Source: JAVBTR01 sp031556065 (GTDB taxonomy: Bacteria > Bacillota > Clostridia > Christensenellales > Aristaeellaceae). Taken from it: a stretch of DNA of 64,000 nucleotides. Location of the stretch: NCBI GenBank assembly GCA_031556065.1, contig JAVBTR010000022.1, positions 97,360-161,359 of the forward strand, in the 5' to 3' direction. The notes under the pieces were generated by a model. That model was given only the letters and a program-made list of their open reading frames with translations, was not told the DNA's origin and searched no databases. The position numbers and the translations under genes are program-made. Of the stretch, positions 25,955 to 34,534 are shown in pieces. Position 1 is the first letter of the stretch; each line of letters starts with the position of its first letter.

Positions 25955-25983
25955 TTGACAAATACACTGCTGCCTTGTATTCT
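25955..25983 (+). promoter_or_regulatory. Promoter of the methionine operon leader
   Basis: A consensus TTGACA, 17-base spacer, TATTCT. Transcription should begin near 25990, leaving about 170 bases of leader before metY. The leader holds a 21-codon frame with its own ribosome site and an intrinsic terminator. Confidence 0.85.
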
Positions 25984-26014
25984 AGAAACAAGCAAGCTGA
26001 AAGGGGGAACTATT

Positions 26015-26080
26015 ATGTGCCAGGTTTTTATGATGCGAATGTCGATGCAGCGCGTGGATTTTTCCCCGTGTTTGGCTTAG
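26015..26080 (+). CDS. Met/Cys-rich leader peptide upstream of the methionine operon
   Basis: ATG preceded by AAGGGGG at 7 bases opens a 21-codon frame ending in TAG. The product begins MCQVFMMRMSMQ and ends SPCLA: five Met (1, 6, 7, 9, 11) and two Cys (2, 19) in 21 residues. It sits between a consensus promoter and a terminator placed right before metY. That arrangement is what a ribosome-sensing attenuator of methionine or cysteine supply would look like. I could not derive a convincing antiterminator pairing. The peptide is too short for homology-based support, so this is inference from layout and composition. Confidence 0.6.
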   Translation: MCQVFMMRMSMQRVDFSPCLA

Positions 26081-26117
26081 GCACGCTGTTTTTGGCACTA
26101 CGTCCATAGACATTCCG

Positions 26118-26153
26118 CCATCCCGAACATTGGGATGGTTTTATTTATTTTTT
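26118..26153 (+). terminator. Leader terminator in front of metY
   Basis: CCATCCC-GAACATT-GGGATGG followed by a 15-base run of T with two A. The metY ribosome site AGGAGG begins one base later. A terminator at this spot must be read through for metY to be expressed, so it is probably regulated. Confidence 0.8.
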
Positions 26154-26166
26154 AGGAGGAATAACC

Positions 26167-27441
26167 ATGAGCCACCATGCCTACGGCTTTGATACCCTGC
26201 AGCTTCACGGAGGCCAGCACCCTGACGGGCAAACGGGTGCCCGGGCGGTGCCCATCTACCAAAGCACTTCATTTTGCTACGATTCCGCCGAAGATGCTGC
26301 CGCTGTTTTTTCCGGGGAAACACCGGGCTTTACCTACAGCCGCATTGTCAATCCCACCGTGCAGGTGCTGGAGGAAAGGATCACCCTGCTTGAACAGGGC
26401 GTGGCCACCGTATGCTTCGCCTCTGGCATGGGCGCCATTTCCGCCGCTATTTTAGCCTTATGCTCCGCAGGGGATGAAGTGGTAGCCATGTCTACCCTCT
26501 ACGGCGGTACCTATACCTTGTTTTCGGGCAGGCTGAAGGAAATATGCGGTATCACCGTTCACTTTGTGGATATCGATAATTTTGCCGCCGTTGAAAACGC
26601 CATCAACGAAAAAACCAAATGTGTCTACATTGAAACCATCGGCAACCCTGCCGCCAATATCCCCGAAATCGAAACCCTTGCCGATATCGCTCACCGTCAC
26701 GGCTTGCCCCTGGTGGCGGATAACACCTTTGGCACGCCTTACCTCATTACCTGCAAGAACCACGGCATCGATATCGTCGCCCACAGCCTGACTAAGTACA
26801 TGGGTGGCCATGGCACCAGCCTGGGCGGCAGCGTAACGGATTTAGGCACCTTCGATTTTCACAATCCCCGGTTTCCCTTGTTCACCACGCCGGACAAAGC
26901 CAACCACGACATCATCTACGCCAATCAGCCTGCCCCGGTGGCAACCCGCCTGCGAACCCAGACCATTCGGGATTTTGGCGCTTGCCTTTCCCCTTTTAAC
27001 GCGTTTTTGATTTTGCTGGGCATTGAGACTTTAAGTCTCCGGGTAGACCGCCATATAAAAAACGCCTACGCCGTAGCGGAGTTTTTAGAAGACCATACCG
27101 CTGTTAGCTATGTGCATTACCCAAGCCTGCCGGGGGATCCGTATTACCAACGGGCGCAAAAATACTTCCCCAAGGGCGCCGGTGCTATTATGTCCTTTGG
27201 GGTCATGGGCGGACTCCCTGCAGGGAAAAAGCTGATGAACCATGTAAAGCTGTTTTCCATATTAGCCAACGTGGCCGATGCCAAATCCCTAATCATTCAC
27301 CCCGCCTCCACCACCCACGGGCAATTGACACAGGCCGAATTGAAGCTGGCCGGAGTGGCCCCGGAGCTGGTTCGCCTGTCCATCGGCCTTGAAGACATTA
27401 ATGATATTATCCACGATTTGCAAGTGGCTTTAGAAGCCTGA
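26167..27441 (+). CDS. metY: O-acetylhomoserine sulfhydrylase
   Basis: A 424-residue PLP enzyme of the Cys/Met metabolism family that makes homocysteine directly from O-acetylhomoserine and sulfide. Family motifs: TLQLHGGQHPDGQTGARAVP, YSRIVNPTVQVLEERI, ADNTFGTPYL, the PLP lysine in VAHSLTKYMGGHG, and HPASTTHGQL near the end. AGGAGG lies 7 bases before the ATG. It opens the methionine operon; the adjacent MetA carries the acetyl-CoA signature, so substrate supply and use match. Confidence 0.96.
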   Translation: MSHHAYGFDTLQLHGGQHPDGQTGARAVPIYQSTSFCYDSAEDAAAVFSGETPGFTYSRIVNPTVQVLEERITLLEQGVATVCFASGMGAISAAILALCSAGDEVVAMSTLYGGTYTLFSGRLKEICGITVHFVDIDNFAAVENAINEKTKCVYIETIGNPAANIPEIETLADIAHRHGLPLVADNTFGTPYLITCKNHGIDIVAHSLTKYMGGHGTSLGGSVTDLGTFDFHNPRFPLFTTPDKANHDIIYANQPAPVATRLRTQTIRDFGACLSPFNAFLILLGIETLSLRVDRHIKNAYAVAEFLEDHTAVSYVHYPSLPGDPYYQRAQKYFPKGAGAIMSFGVMGGLPAGKKLMNHVKLFSILANVADAKSLIIHPASTTHGQLTQAELKLAGVAPELVRLSIGLEDINDIIHDLQVALEA

Positions 27442-27458
27442 TTTGAGGAGGAGTATCC

Positions 27459-28388
27459 ATGCCAGTTAAAATCCCAGACGCGTTACCGGCAACGAAAATC
27501 CTTACGGAAGAAAACATCTTCGTGATGACGGAAAAGCGTTCCGCCCACCAAGATATCCGTCCCTTAAAAATTGCCATTTTAAACCTGATGCCTACCAAGG
27601 AAGCCACGGAAACCCAGCTTCTTCGCCTGATTGGCAATACCCCCTTGCAGGTAGAGGTCACCCTTTTGCGCACCGATTCCTACGCTTCCCAAAACACCGA
27701 TCAAGCCCACCTGCAAACCTTTTACCGCACTTTTTCCGACGTGGAAGACGATTTTTTCGATGGCCTGATTATTACCGGCGCACCGGTGGAGCTGCTGGAT
27801 TTCACCGATGTGAAGTACTGGCAGGAACTAAAAGACATTATGGATTGGGCGGATAGCCGGGTTTTCTCTACCCTGTTTATCTGCTGGGCCGCCCAAGCGG
27901 GACTGTATTACCATTACAGTATCGACAAGCACCCGCTGGACGCCAAAATGTTCGGCGTATTCCCCCACAGGGTGTTAAACCGCCAAAGCAAGCTTATGCG
28001 CGGGTTTGACGATGAGTTCTTTATCCCCGTCAGCCGCCACACAGGGCTTAACGAACAGGACGTGTACACCTGCAAGGATATTACCGTTCTGGCCGCGTCC
28101 GAAGAATCGGGCATCGGCATTGCCGTATCAAAGGATGGCCGCCGGGTCTTCGCCACGGGCCACAGCGAGTACGCGTTTGATACCTTGTACCACGAATACG
28201 TCCGGGATGTGAACAAGGGCCTCAAAATCGAAAAACCCCGGCATTACTTCCCCAACGATGACGCCACCAAGACCCCTGTCGTTCGCTGGCGCAGCCATGC
28301 AAACCTTTTGTTCCAGAACTGGCTGAACTACTTCGTCTACCAGGAGACCCCCTACGATTTAAGCGATCTTCTTAATAGAAAGGGTTAA
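27459..28388 (+). CDS. metA: Homoserine O-acetyltransferase, MetA family
   Basis: A 309-residue MetA-type enzyme (class-I amidotransferase fold) that acylates homoserine. Catalytic Cys142 sits in FICWAAQAG. Residue 111 is Glu (ITGAPVE); in this family Glu at that position goes with acetyl-CoA and Gly with succinyl-CoA, so O-acetylhomoserine is the predicted product. That agrees with metY 17 bases upstream. AGGAGGAG precedes the ATG. Confidence 0.95.
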   Translation: MPVKIPDALPATKILTEENIFVMTEKRSAHQDIRPLKIAILNLMPTKEATETQLLRLIGNTPLQVEVTLLRTDSYASQNTDQAHLQTFYRTFSDVEDDFFDGLIITGAPVELLDFTDVKYWQELKDIMDWADSRVFSTLFICWAAQAGLYYHYSIDKHPLDAKMFGVFPHRVLNRQSKLMRGFDDEFFIPVSRHTGLNEQDVYTCKDITVLAASEESGIGIAVSKDGRRVFATGHSEYAFDTLYHEYVRDVNKGLKIEKPRHYFPNDDATKTPVVRWRSHANLLFQNWLNYFVYQETPYDLSDLLNRKG

Positions 28389-28390
28389 CC

Positions 28391-29269
28391 ATGCGAATTA
28401 CAACACTTCTCAACTCAGGCAACGTCAATATCTCCTGCGAGCTTTTCCCTCCTAAGGAGTTTACGGGGCTAAGCCAAGTGACCCAGGTGGTGAAAGAGAT
28501 TGGGGCCATGCGTCCGGCTTTCATGTCCGTTACCTACGGGGCAGGGGGCAATACCCAGGCCCACACCCTGGAAGTGGTTAAGGCAGTAGAAGGGGAAAAC
28601 ATTACGCCCCTCTTTCATTTGACCTGCGTTAATTCAAAGCAGGAACAGGTGCAGGAAACCTTAAAGATATTAAAGCAAAGTGGCATTGAAAACATTCTGG
28701 CCCTTCGGGGGGATATTCTTAAGGATTCTGTTCCCCCTGAAGATTTCAGGCATGCCAGCGACCTGATCCGCACCATTAAGCAGGCGGGGGATTTTTGCAT
28801 CGGCGCAGCCTGCTACCCGGAAGGCCATCCAGAATCCGCAAGCAAAAATGCCGATCTTGATTCCCTTAAAATGAAGGTGGATGAGGGCGCCGGATTTTTG
28901 ACTTCCCAAATGTTTTTCGACAACAATGTTTTTTACAATTTTCTCTACCGCGCCCTTCAAAAGGGCGTAAAAGTACCCATTTTAGCGGGTATTATGCCTG
29001 TATGCAACGCCAAACAGATCAAGCGCATCGTATCCCTTTCCGGCTCCGCCCTGCCTCCCCGTTTCGCCGCCATTGTGGATCGGTTCCAGGACGATTCTGC
29101 CGCCATGCAGCAGGCGGGGATCGCCTACGCTACAGAGCAGATCATCGACCTGGTGGCCAACGGGGTCAACAATATTCACGTTTATACCATGAACCGCCCG
29201 GCTATTGCCGGGGCCATTTTCAACAACCTTTCCAACATCATCGGGAGCCACGCCCATGCTGCCCTCTGA
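28391..29269 (+). CDS. metF: 5,10-Methylenetetrahydrofolate reductase
   Basis: A 292-residue flavoprotein of the MetF TIM-barrel family, producing the 5-methyl-THF used by MetH. Recognisable are SCELFPPKEF, YGAGGNTQAHTLEVV, HLTCVNSKQEQV, LALRGDILKD and the substrate region SQMFFDN. It lies 2 bases after metA and its end overlaps the activation-domain gene. Confidence 0.96.
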   Translation: MRITTLLNSGNVNISCELFPPKEFTGLSQVTQVVKEIGAMRPAFMSVTYGAGGNTQAHTLEVVKAVEGENITPLFHLTCVNSKQEQVQETLKILKQSGIENILALRGDILKDSVPPEDFRHASDLIRTIKQAGDFCIGAACYPEGHPESASKNADLDSLKMKVDEGAGFLTSQMFFDNNVFYNFLYRALQKGVKVPILAGIMPVCNAKQIKRIVSLSGSALPPRFAAIVDRFQDDSAAMQQAGIAYATEQIIDLVANGVNNIHVYTMNRPAIAGAIFNNLSNIIGSHAHAAL

Positions 29270-29867
29270 TATGAAAAGGGCCGCCCGGTATATGGGCGCC
29301 CCTTTAAACGAAGAAACAAACGCACTTTTGCAAAAGGCAGCCCAAATCGCGTCGGCTGCCATCCAGCCCCGTCATGTGGTACGGAAGGTTTTTTTCAAGC
29401 AAACCTCTAACGGCATTTGGGCGGATGAGCTGCTTTTGCCCGGCCAGTCCATTGAAAAACATCTGGATGGCTGCCAGGAAGGGTTTTTATTGGCTGCCAC
29501 ACTGGGGGCACAGATCGATACGGTCATTCGCCGGGAAGGCCTTGTTTCCCAGGCCACGGGTACAGCCATCAGCGCCTGTGCGTCGGTGGTTATCGAAGAT
29601 TATTTGGATGCTCTTTGCCCCACCTTGGCGCCCAACCTAACGTCCCGTTTCTCCCCCGGCTATGGAGACCTTCCGCTGAATATCCAACAGGCTTTTCTAA
29701 AGGCTTTACAAGCCCAGCGAATCGGCCTGTATACCACCGAATCTTTTATGATGGTGCCGGAAAAATCCGTAACCGCCATTGTCGGCGTAACGGATAACCC
29801 TCTATCCATCTGTATCAGTCACTGTGCGCGGTGTGAGAATCTCTCATGCCCTTATCGGGAGGTTTAA
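29256..29867 (+). CDS. Stand-alone MetH activation-domain-like protein
   Basis: A 203-residue protein resembling the C-terminal reactivation domain of cobalamin-dependent methionine synthase, with RYMGAP at the start, LLAATLGAQIDTVIRR and RFSPGYGDLPLNIQQ. It ends in a Cys-rich tail, CARCENLSCPYREV. It would use SAM to rescue oxidised cobalamin on MetH, which here lacks this domain. The start overlaps metF by 14 bases, with GGGAG 8 bases before it; the metH start follows its stop after 3 bases. A similar split is known in Thermotoga. Confidence 0.83.
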   Translation: MLPSDMKRAARYMGAPLNEETNALLQKAAQIASAAIQPRHVVRKVFFKQTSNGIWADELLLPGQSIEKHLDGCQEGFLLAATLGAQIDTVIRREGLVSQATGTAISACASVVIEDYLDALCPTLAPNLTSRFSPGYGDLPLNIQQAFLKALQAQRIGLYTTESFMMVPEKSVTAIVGVTDNPLSICISHCARCENLSCPYREV

Positions 29868-29870
29868 CCA

Positions 29871-32228
29871 ATGAATTTATCCGCTCTGCTCAAGGAAAAA
29901 ATCCTCTTTGTGGATGGGGGCATGGGCTCCCTTTTACAGCAAATGGGCCTAAAAGCAGGCGAAAAGCCTGAAACCTGGAATCTCCTTCACCCCGAAAAAA
30001 TCCAAGGGGTTCATTTAGATTACTTAAATGCCGGGGCCAACATCATTACCGCCAATACCTTTGGGGCCAACCACCTACATTTCCCGGAGGATTTAGAACA
30101 AATTATCGCCTGTGGGCTTCAAAACGCGAAGGCCGCCATCAGGCAGGCAGGCCATGGCTATGCCGCCATGGATTTGGGCCCCACGGGCAAGCTTTTAAAG
30201 CCCCATGGGGATCTGCCTTTTGAAGAAGCCGTGGCCCTGTTTAAGCAAGCTGCGACCCTGGGGGCCAAGGCTGGAGCTGATCTATTCATTATCGAAACCA
30301 TGTCCGACAGCTACGAAATGAAGGCCGCCGTTTTAGGGGCCAAGGAAGCAGCGAACCTACCCATTATCGCCACCTTTACTTTAAACGAAAATGGCAAGCT
30401 GTTAACCGGCGGGGATATTCAGGGCATGGTGGCCATGCTGGAAGGGCTAGGGGTGGACGTTCTGGGCCTTAACTGCGGCTTTGGTCCCAAGCAAATGCTG
30501 CCTCTTGCCAAAGAGGTGCTTGCCTGCGCCTCCATCCCGGTTTTGCTAAGCCCCAACGCGGGCCTGCCAGAGGTTATTTCCGGGGTGACCCAGTTTAACG
30601 TAGGCCCGGCCGAATTCGCCCAGGATATGCTCTCCCTCATTCAAGACGGCCTTTCTCTGGCCGGAGGCTGCTGCGGCACCACGCCCAATCATATCCGTGC
30701 CATGGTGGCCTTAGCCAAAGATGTAACACCCAAGGCTATTACAAAAAAAACGGCCACCGTCCTTTCTTCAGGAAGCCAAACCGTCCTATTCGATCAAGGC
30801 TGCAAGATCATCGGCGAACGCATTAACCCCACGGGCAAAAAGCGCTTACAGCAGGCCCTTCGGGAAAACGATATGGATTATATTCTTACCGAAGCCATCA
30901 CCCAAATGCAGTTAGGTGCTCACATTCTGGACGTGAATGTGGGCCTTCCCGGCATTGACGAAGGCCAGTGGCTGCAAAACGCCGTTCAAGCCATCCAGGC
31001 CATTTGCCCATTGCCCCTGCAACTGGACACCGCCGATCCCCTGGCCCTTGAAAAAGCCCTGCGCGTCTACAACGGCAAAGCCCTAATCAATTCCGTCTCC
31101 GGCAAGCAAACCGTTATGGACCAGGTCTTCCCCCTCATGAAAAAATACGGGGGCGCGGTGGTGGCCCTTTTGTTAGACGAAAGCGGCATTCCCCCCACGG
31201 CGGAGGGCCGCCTTGACATTGCCCATCGGATTTTAGCCGAAGGCGCCAAATACGGCATCGATCAAAAGGACATTCTCTTCGATGGCCTAACCATGACGGT
31301 GTCCACTGATCCAAACGCTGCCCAAATCACCCTGGACACCATCCGCGCGGTTAAAAACGGTCTGGGCATTCATACCATTTTGGGTGTATCCAACATATCC
31401 TTTGGCCTGCCAGAGCGGGTGCAGCTTAATGCCGCCTTCCTTTCCATGGCCATTCAAAATGGCTTGAGCGCCGCTATAATCAACCCACAAAGCGCGCCCA
31501 TGATGTCCGCCCTCCATAGCGCCAACGCTTTAACCGGCACCGATGCCGGTTTCCAAACCTACATAAACCTCTACGCCAACAAGGAGACCGCTCCCACCCC
31601 TCTCAAAGCCGCCATGAGCTTAAGGGATTGCGTGCTTTCAGGCCTTGAAGCCAAGGCGGAGGAGGCCGCCGTCAGCCTTCTAAAGGACGGCCAGCCTCCC
31701 CTCCAAATCATCGAAACCATCTTAATCCCCGCACTGGACGAGGTGGGCAAGCGCTACGAAACCGGCAAAATCTATTTGCCTCAGCTTCTCATGAGCGCCT
31801 CTGCGGCCAAAAACGCCTTTGCCGCAGTGCAAAACGCTTTAGGTGGAAACACCACAAAATCGGCTGGAAAGCTGGCCCTGGCCACCGTTGAAGGGGACAT
31901 TCACGATATCGGCAAAAACATTGTAAAGGTCATCCTTCAGAACTATGGCTTTGAAGTCCTTGATTTAGGCAAAGACGTAAAGCCTCAAACCGTTCTGGAA
32001 GCCGTCCAACAGCATAACCTTACCCTGGTGGGGCTTTCCGCTCTGATGACCACCACCGTCCCCTCCATGGAAAAGACCATTGCCCTTCTCCATGAAAAAA
32101 CCCCCCACGTCAAAATCATGGTAGGCGGAGCCGTTTTAACCGAATCCTATGCCGCCCAGATCGGTGCAGACCGCTACTGCAAGGACGCAGTGGCTTCGGT
32201 GCAGTACGCCAAGGAGATTCTACCATAA
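29871..32228 (+). CDS. metH: Cobalamin-dependent methionine synthase, core without activation domain
   Basis: A 785-residue protein with domains in the MetH order: homocysteine-binding barrel (1-~285; Zn ligands Cys202, Cys267, Cys268 in LNCGFGP and GGCCGTT), pterin-binding barrel (~300-560, GERINPTGKKR), B12 cap (~575-650) and B12-binding Rossmann domain with DIHDIGKN (Asp676, His678, Gly681). It transfers the methyl group of 5-methyl-THF to homocysteine. Full-length MetH is about 1200 residues; the missing C-terminal reactivation domain is encoded by the preceding gene. It ends the operon, with a hairpin just after. Confidence 0.95.
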   Translation: MNLSALLKEKILFVDGGMGSLLQQMGLKAGEKPETWNLLHPEKIQGVHLDYLNAGANIITANTFGANHLHFPEDLEQIIACGLQNAKAAIRQAGHGYAAMDLGPTGKLLKPHGDLPFEEAVALFKQAATLGAKAGADLFIIETMSDSYEMKAAVLGAKEAANLPIIATFTLNENGKLLTGGDIQGMVAMLEGLGVDVLGLNCGFGPKQMLPLAKEVLACASIPVLLSPNAGLPEVISGVTQFNVGPAEFAQDMLSLIQDGLSLAGGCCGTTPNHIRAMVALAKDVTPKAITKKTATVLSSGSQTVLFDQGCKIIGERINPTGKKRLQQALRENDMDYILTEAITQMQLGAHILDVNVGLPGIDEGQWLQNAVQAIQAICPLPLQLDTADPLALEKALRVYNGKALINSVSGKQTVMDQVFPLMKKYGGAVVALLLDESGIPPTAEGRLDIAHRILAEGAKYGIDQKDILFDGLTMTVSTDPNAAQITLDTIRAVKNGLGIHTILGVSNISFGLPERVQLNAAFLSMAIQNGLSAAIINPQSAPMMSALHSANALTGTDAGFQTYINLYANKETAPTPLKAAMSLRDCVLSGLEAKAEEAAVSLLKDGQPPLQIIETILIPALDEVGKRYETGKIYLPQLLMSASAAKNAFAAVQNALGGNTTKSAGKLALATVEGDIHDIGKNIVKVILQNYGFEVLDLGKDVKPQTVLEAVQQHNLTLVGLSALMTTTVPSMEKTIALLHEKTPHVKIMVGGAVLTESYAAQIGADRYCKDAVASVQYAKEILP

Positions 32229-32231
32229 ATT

Positions 32232-32267
32232 GCGAGGGGGATTCTTTTCGAAAAAGACCCCCCTCGC
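32232..32267. terminator. Hairpin between convergent metH and the GntR gene
   Basis: GCGAGGGGG...CCCCCCTCGC with inner CTTTTCGAAAAAG. A tail reading CTAGAAAACCTATATT follows, as after two other hairpins in the window. It probably ends transcription from both sides. Confidence 0.65.
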
Positions 32268-32288
32268 GCTCCCCTAGAAAACCTATAT

Positions 32289-32963
32289 TTATTCCACAAA
32301 ATAATTTGGGTACTGTTTTAGCAATTCCACCTGTTCGTCCTTGAGCTTGCTTAGGTGATGCCTGTCTATTTCCCAAGCCTGCACAGCATCTCTTGTTTTC
32401 AGTGCATTTAACAACGCCTCATGCTCTTGAATAATGTTGGGGATCACCGCCGGGTCTTGGAAGGTTAAGATGCGTATTCTACGGTAGTGTACGCAACGTT
32501 CCCTTATTAGTTCAAAGCAAAAATCCATTTCAATGGCCGAAAATAAGAGGCTATGAAAGGCATCGTCCAACCGAAGAAAATTGGAAAGACTGGCGTCTTT
32601 TTTTATTTGCTTTTGTTCTTGCAAAATGCCCTGCATCTTTTCAAGGGCAGCTGCGCAATCATGATCTAAAAAGGCAGTAATGGCATGATCCTCCAAAGCT
32701 TTGCGCAAAAATCGCTCTTCCCGCACACGCTTCAGGTCGATCAGTGATACCCGCGTACCCCTCTGGGGAAAAACGTCCACCAGACCGTCTTTGTTCAGCC
32801 GCATCAACGCGTCCCGAACAGGAGAGCGGCTCACCTTGAACCGCTCCGCCCATTCGTCCATTTTTAGGTCCTGTCCCGGCAAAAGTGTAAGGGTCAGGAT
32901 GTTTTCACGCAGGGTTTGGTAGATGCTTTCCCCCGAGGTCATGGGACGAAAATCCGTGGTCAT
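32289..32963 (-). CDS. GntR-family regulator (FadR/FCD subgroup), probable uxu regulator
   Basis: A 224-residue regulator with an N-terminal winged helix (MSGESIYQTLRENILTLTLLPGQDLKMDEWAERFKVSRSPVRDALMRL region, about 8-70) and an all-helical FCD ligand domain. It is the last gene of the uxuA-uxuB operon; its start overlaps the uxuB stop by 4 bases. By position it should sense a hexuronate intermediate and control the operon, whose promoter spacer contains a partly symmetric ACTAATATATCAGT at 35645. Confidence 0.85.
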   Translation of the reverse strand: MTTDFRPMTSGESIYQTLRENILTLTLLPGQDLKMDEWAERFKVSRSPVRDALMRLNKDGLVDVFPQRGTRVSLIDLKRVREERFLRKALEDHAITAFLDHDCAAALEKMQGILQEQKQIKKDASLSNFLRLDDAFHSLLFSAIEMDFCFELIRERCVHYRRIRILTFQDPAVIPNIIQEHEALLNALKTRDAVQAWEIDRHHLSKLKDEQVELLKQYPNYFVE

Positions 32964-34495
32964 CGGATCGCTTCCTTTAAGGTTTTCCCCACAGCGCCCT
33001 TGCCTGCCCTTAGCTTTTCAAGGTTTTTAAGCACCAGGTCTTTGAGCCCTGCCTTTTCAAGGTTTACCCCGAAGATGGCTTCATTGCGCAAAATTTCTTC
33101 GAACCTGCCCGCCTTCACCAAGGGCAAAAGCGTTTCCAGCATGGGATCGGGACTTAGTTCAAAGGGCTGAAGGTCATCATCCAAAGCGGTTAAGTACCTT
33201 AGCCATCCGGCCAGCACCAAAGGGATCAGTTGAAGGGATTTCACATCCAGCTTTTCATCCGCTATATAAGCCTTAATGGTTTCTCCAAAGCGAATGGAAA
33301 GCTTTTGGGAGGTGTCTGTGGCGATGCGCTGAGGAGCGTCCGGCATGAAGGGGTTAGGCAAACGCACTTTAAGCACGGTGCTTAAGAAGGTTTCCGGATC
33401 GATAATACCAGGCGAGGTGACCACCGGCAGCGCCTCTTGGTAGGCCATTTTTGTTACAAAGCCAGTCAGTGTTTCATCCTTCATTTCTTCCGAAATCAAG
33501 GTGTACCCAAGCAGGCAGCCAAAGATCGCCAAAGCGGTGTGAATGGGATTTAAACAGGTGCAAACCTTCATCCGCTCTACCTTATCCACGGTTTCGCGCT
33601 TTGTAAACAGGAACCCGCCCATTTCAAGATTGGGCCTGCCTGCTGGGAAATGGTCTTCGATGATCAGGTATTCCGTTTCCTCTGCATTCACAAATGGCGC
33701 GGTGAAGGTATGCTTGGCCGTATGAATCAGCTCCGTGTCCTGGAAGCCGTCCTTTCCAAGCATTTCCCGCACCTTATCATCCGGCCTGGGCGTGATCTTA
33801 TCGATCATGCTCCAAGGGTAGGACAAGGTGCCCGGATGGGTCACATAGGCTAGAAAGCCCATATCGCAAAGACCCTGCTCTACCCATTTCTGCGCGATAG
33901 CCGTTACCGCCTGCTTGATCTTATCCCCGTTATGAGAGCAGTTATCCATGCTTAAAAGGGTTAAGGGGGCGGCATTAAGCAGATAGCGACTATAGAGCAG
34001 CTTGGTAACGCGGCTCATGATGCAGACAGGGGCTTCAAACTCCGTATCGAACACGGCATAGCCCTTTTCCGTTACCGTAAAGGAAACCATTTGCAGGCTG
34101 GGCGCGGTAAACACCGCCTGAAGCTTTTCATAATCGGCATGGCCGGGATCGGCGGAATAAGATGCGGCTACGGAAGCCACTACCTTTTTTTCCACCTGGC
34201 CGTCGGATTTAAGGGTGACCAGCAGGCTTAATTCATCGTAGGGATGATAGGCCTTGTCCAGAATTTCGTCATCATAGCTTTCGGCTACGATGACGCCCTT
34301 GTCCGTATCCCCGTTGCATAGCATGGTATCCAAATCCGCTGCCGGGAAGGCGCGGAAAATATTACCGGCCCCGAAATGCAGCCAGGTAGGGGCGTTCAAG
34401 GTTCTTTCCCGCATGGCGGCGATATCGTAGGTAGGCAGGGCGTAGCCCTTTTCCGCATAGGCTTTATCTTGAAGGCCAATCAGAGATAGCTTCAT
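32960..34495 (-). CDS. uxuB: D-fructuronate reductase / mannitol dehydrogenase family
   Basis: A 511-residue long-chain polyol dehydrogenase. It has the N-terminal NAD-binding region (LHFGAGNIFRAFPA) and the family signature LSMDNCSHNGDKI, with the second half (LNPIHTALAIFGCLLGY) forming the substrate domain. Next to mannonate dehydratase it most likely reduces fructuronate to mannonate. A gap of 39 bases separates it from uxuA. Confidence 0.92.
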   Translation of the reverse strand: MKLSLIGLQDKAYAEKGYALPTYDIAAMRERTLNAPTWLHFGAGNIFRAFPAADLDTMLCNGDTDKGVIVAESYDDEILDKAYHPYDELSLLVTLKSDGQVEKKVVASVAASYSADPGHADYEKLQAVFTAPSLQMVSFTVTEKGYAVFDTEFEAPVCIMSRVTKLLYSRYLLNAAPLTLLSMDNCSHNGDKIKQAVTAIAQKWVEQGLCDMGFLAYVTHPGTLSYPWSMIDKITPRPDDKVREMLGKDGFQDTELIHTAKHTFTAPFVNAEETEYLIIEDHFPAGRPNLEMGGFLFTKRETVDKVERMKVCTCLNPIHTALAIFGCLLGYTLISEEMKDETLTGFVTKMAYQEALPVVTSPGIIDPETFLSTVLKVRLPNPFMPDAPQRIATDTSQKLSIRFGETIKAYIADEKLDVKSLQLIPLVLAGWLRYLTALDDDLQPFELSPDPMLETLLPLVKAGRFEEILRNEAIFGVNLEKAGLKDLVLKNLEKLRAGKGAVGKTLKEAIR

Positions 34496-34534
34496 TTTTT
34501 ACTCAACCCTTTCATAATAACAGTTAGGCCTTTT

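Noticed and set aside
25591..25995. Minus-strand frame of 134 codons with a membrane-like N-terminal half
   Set aside because: It overlaps the LD-carboxypeptidase gene for most of its length and crosses the methionine-operon promoter; no ribosome site was seen.
25984..26166. S-box (SAM-I) riboswitch or Met T-box in the methionine leader
   Set aside because: I looked for the conserved stem and the T-box motif and saw neither; the leader is also short for either class.
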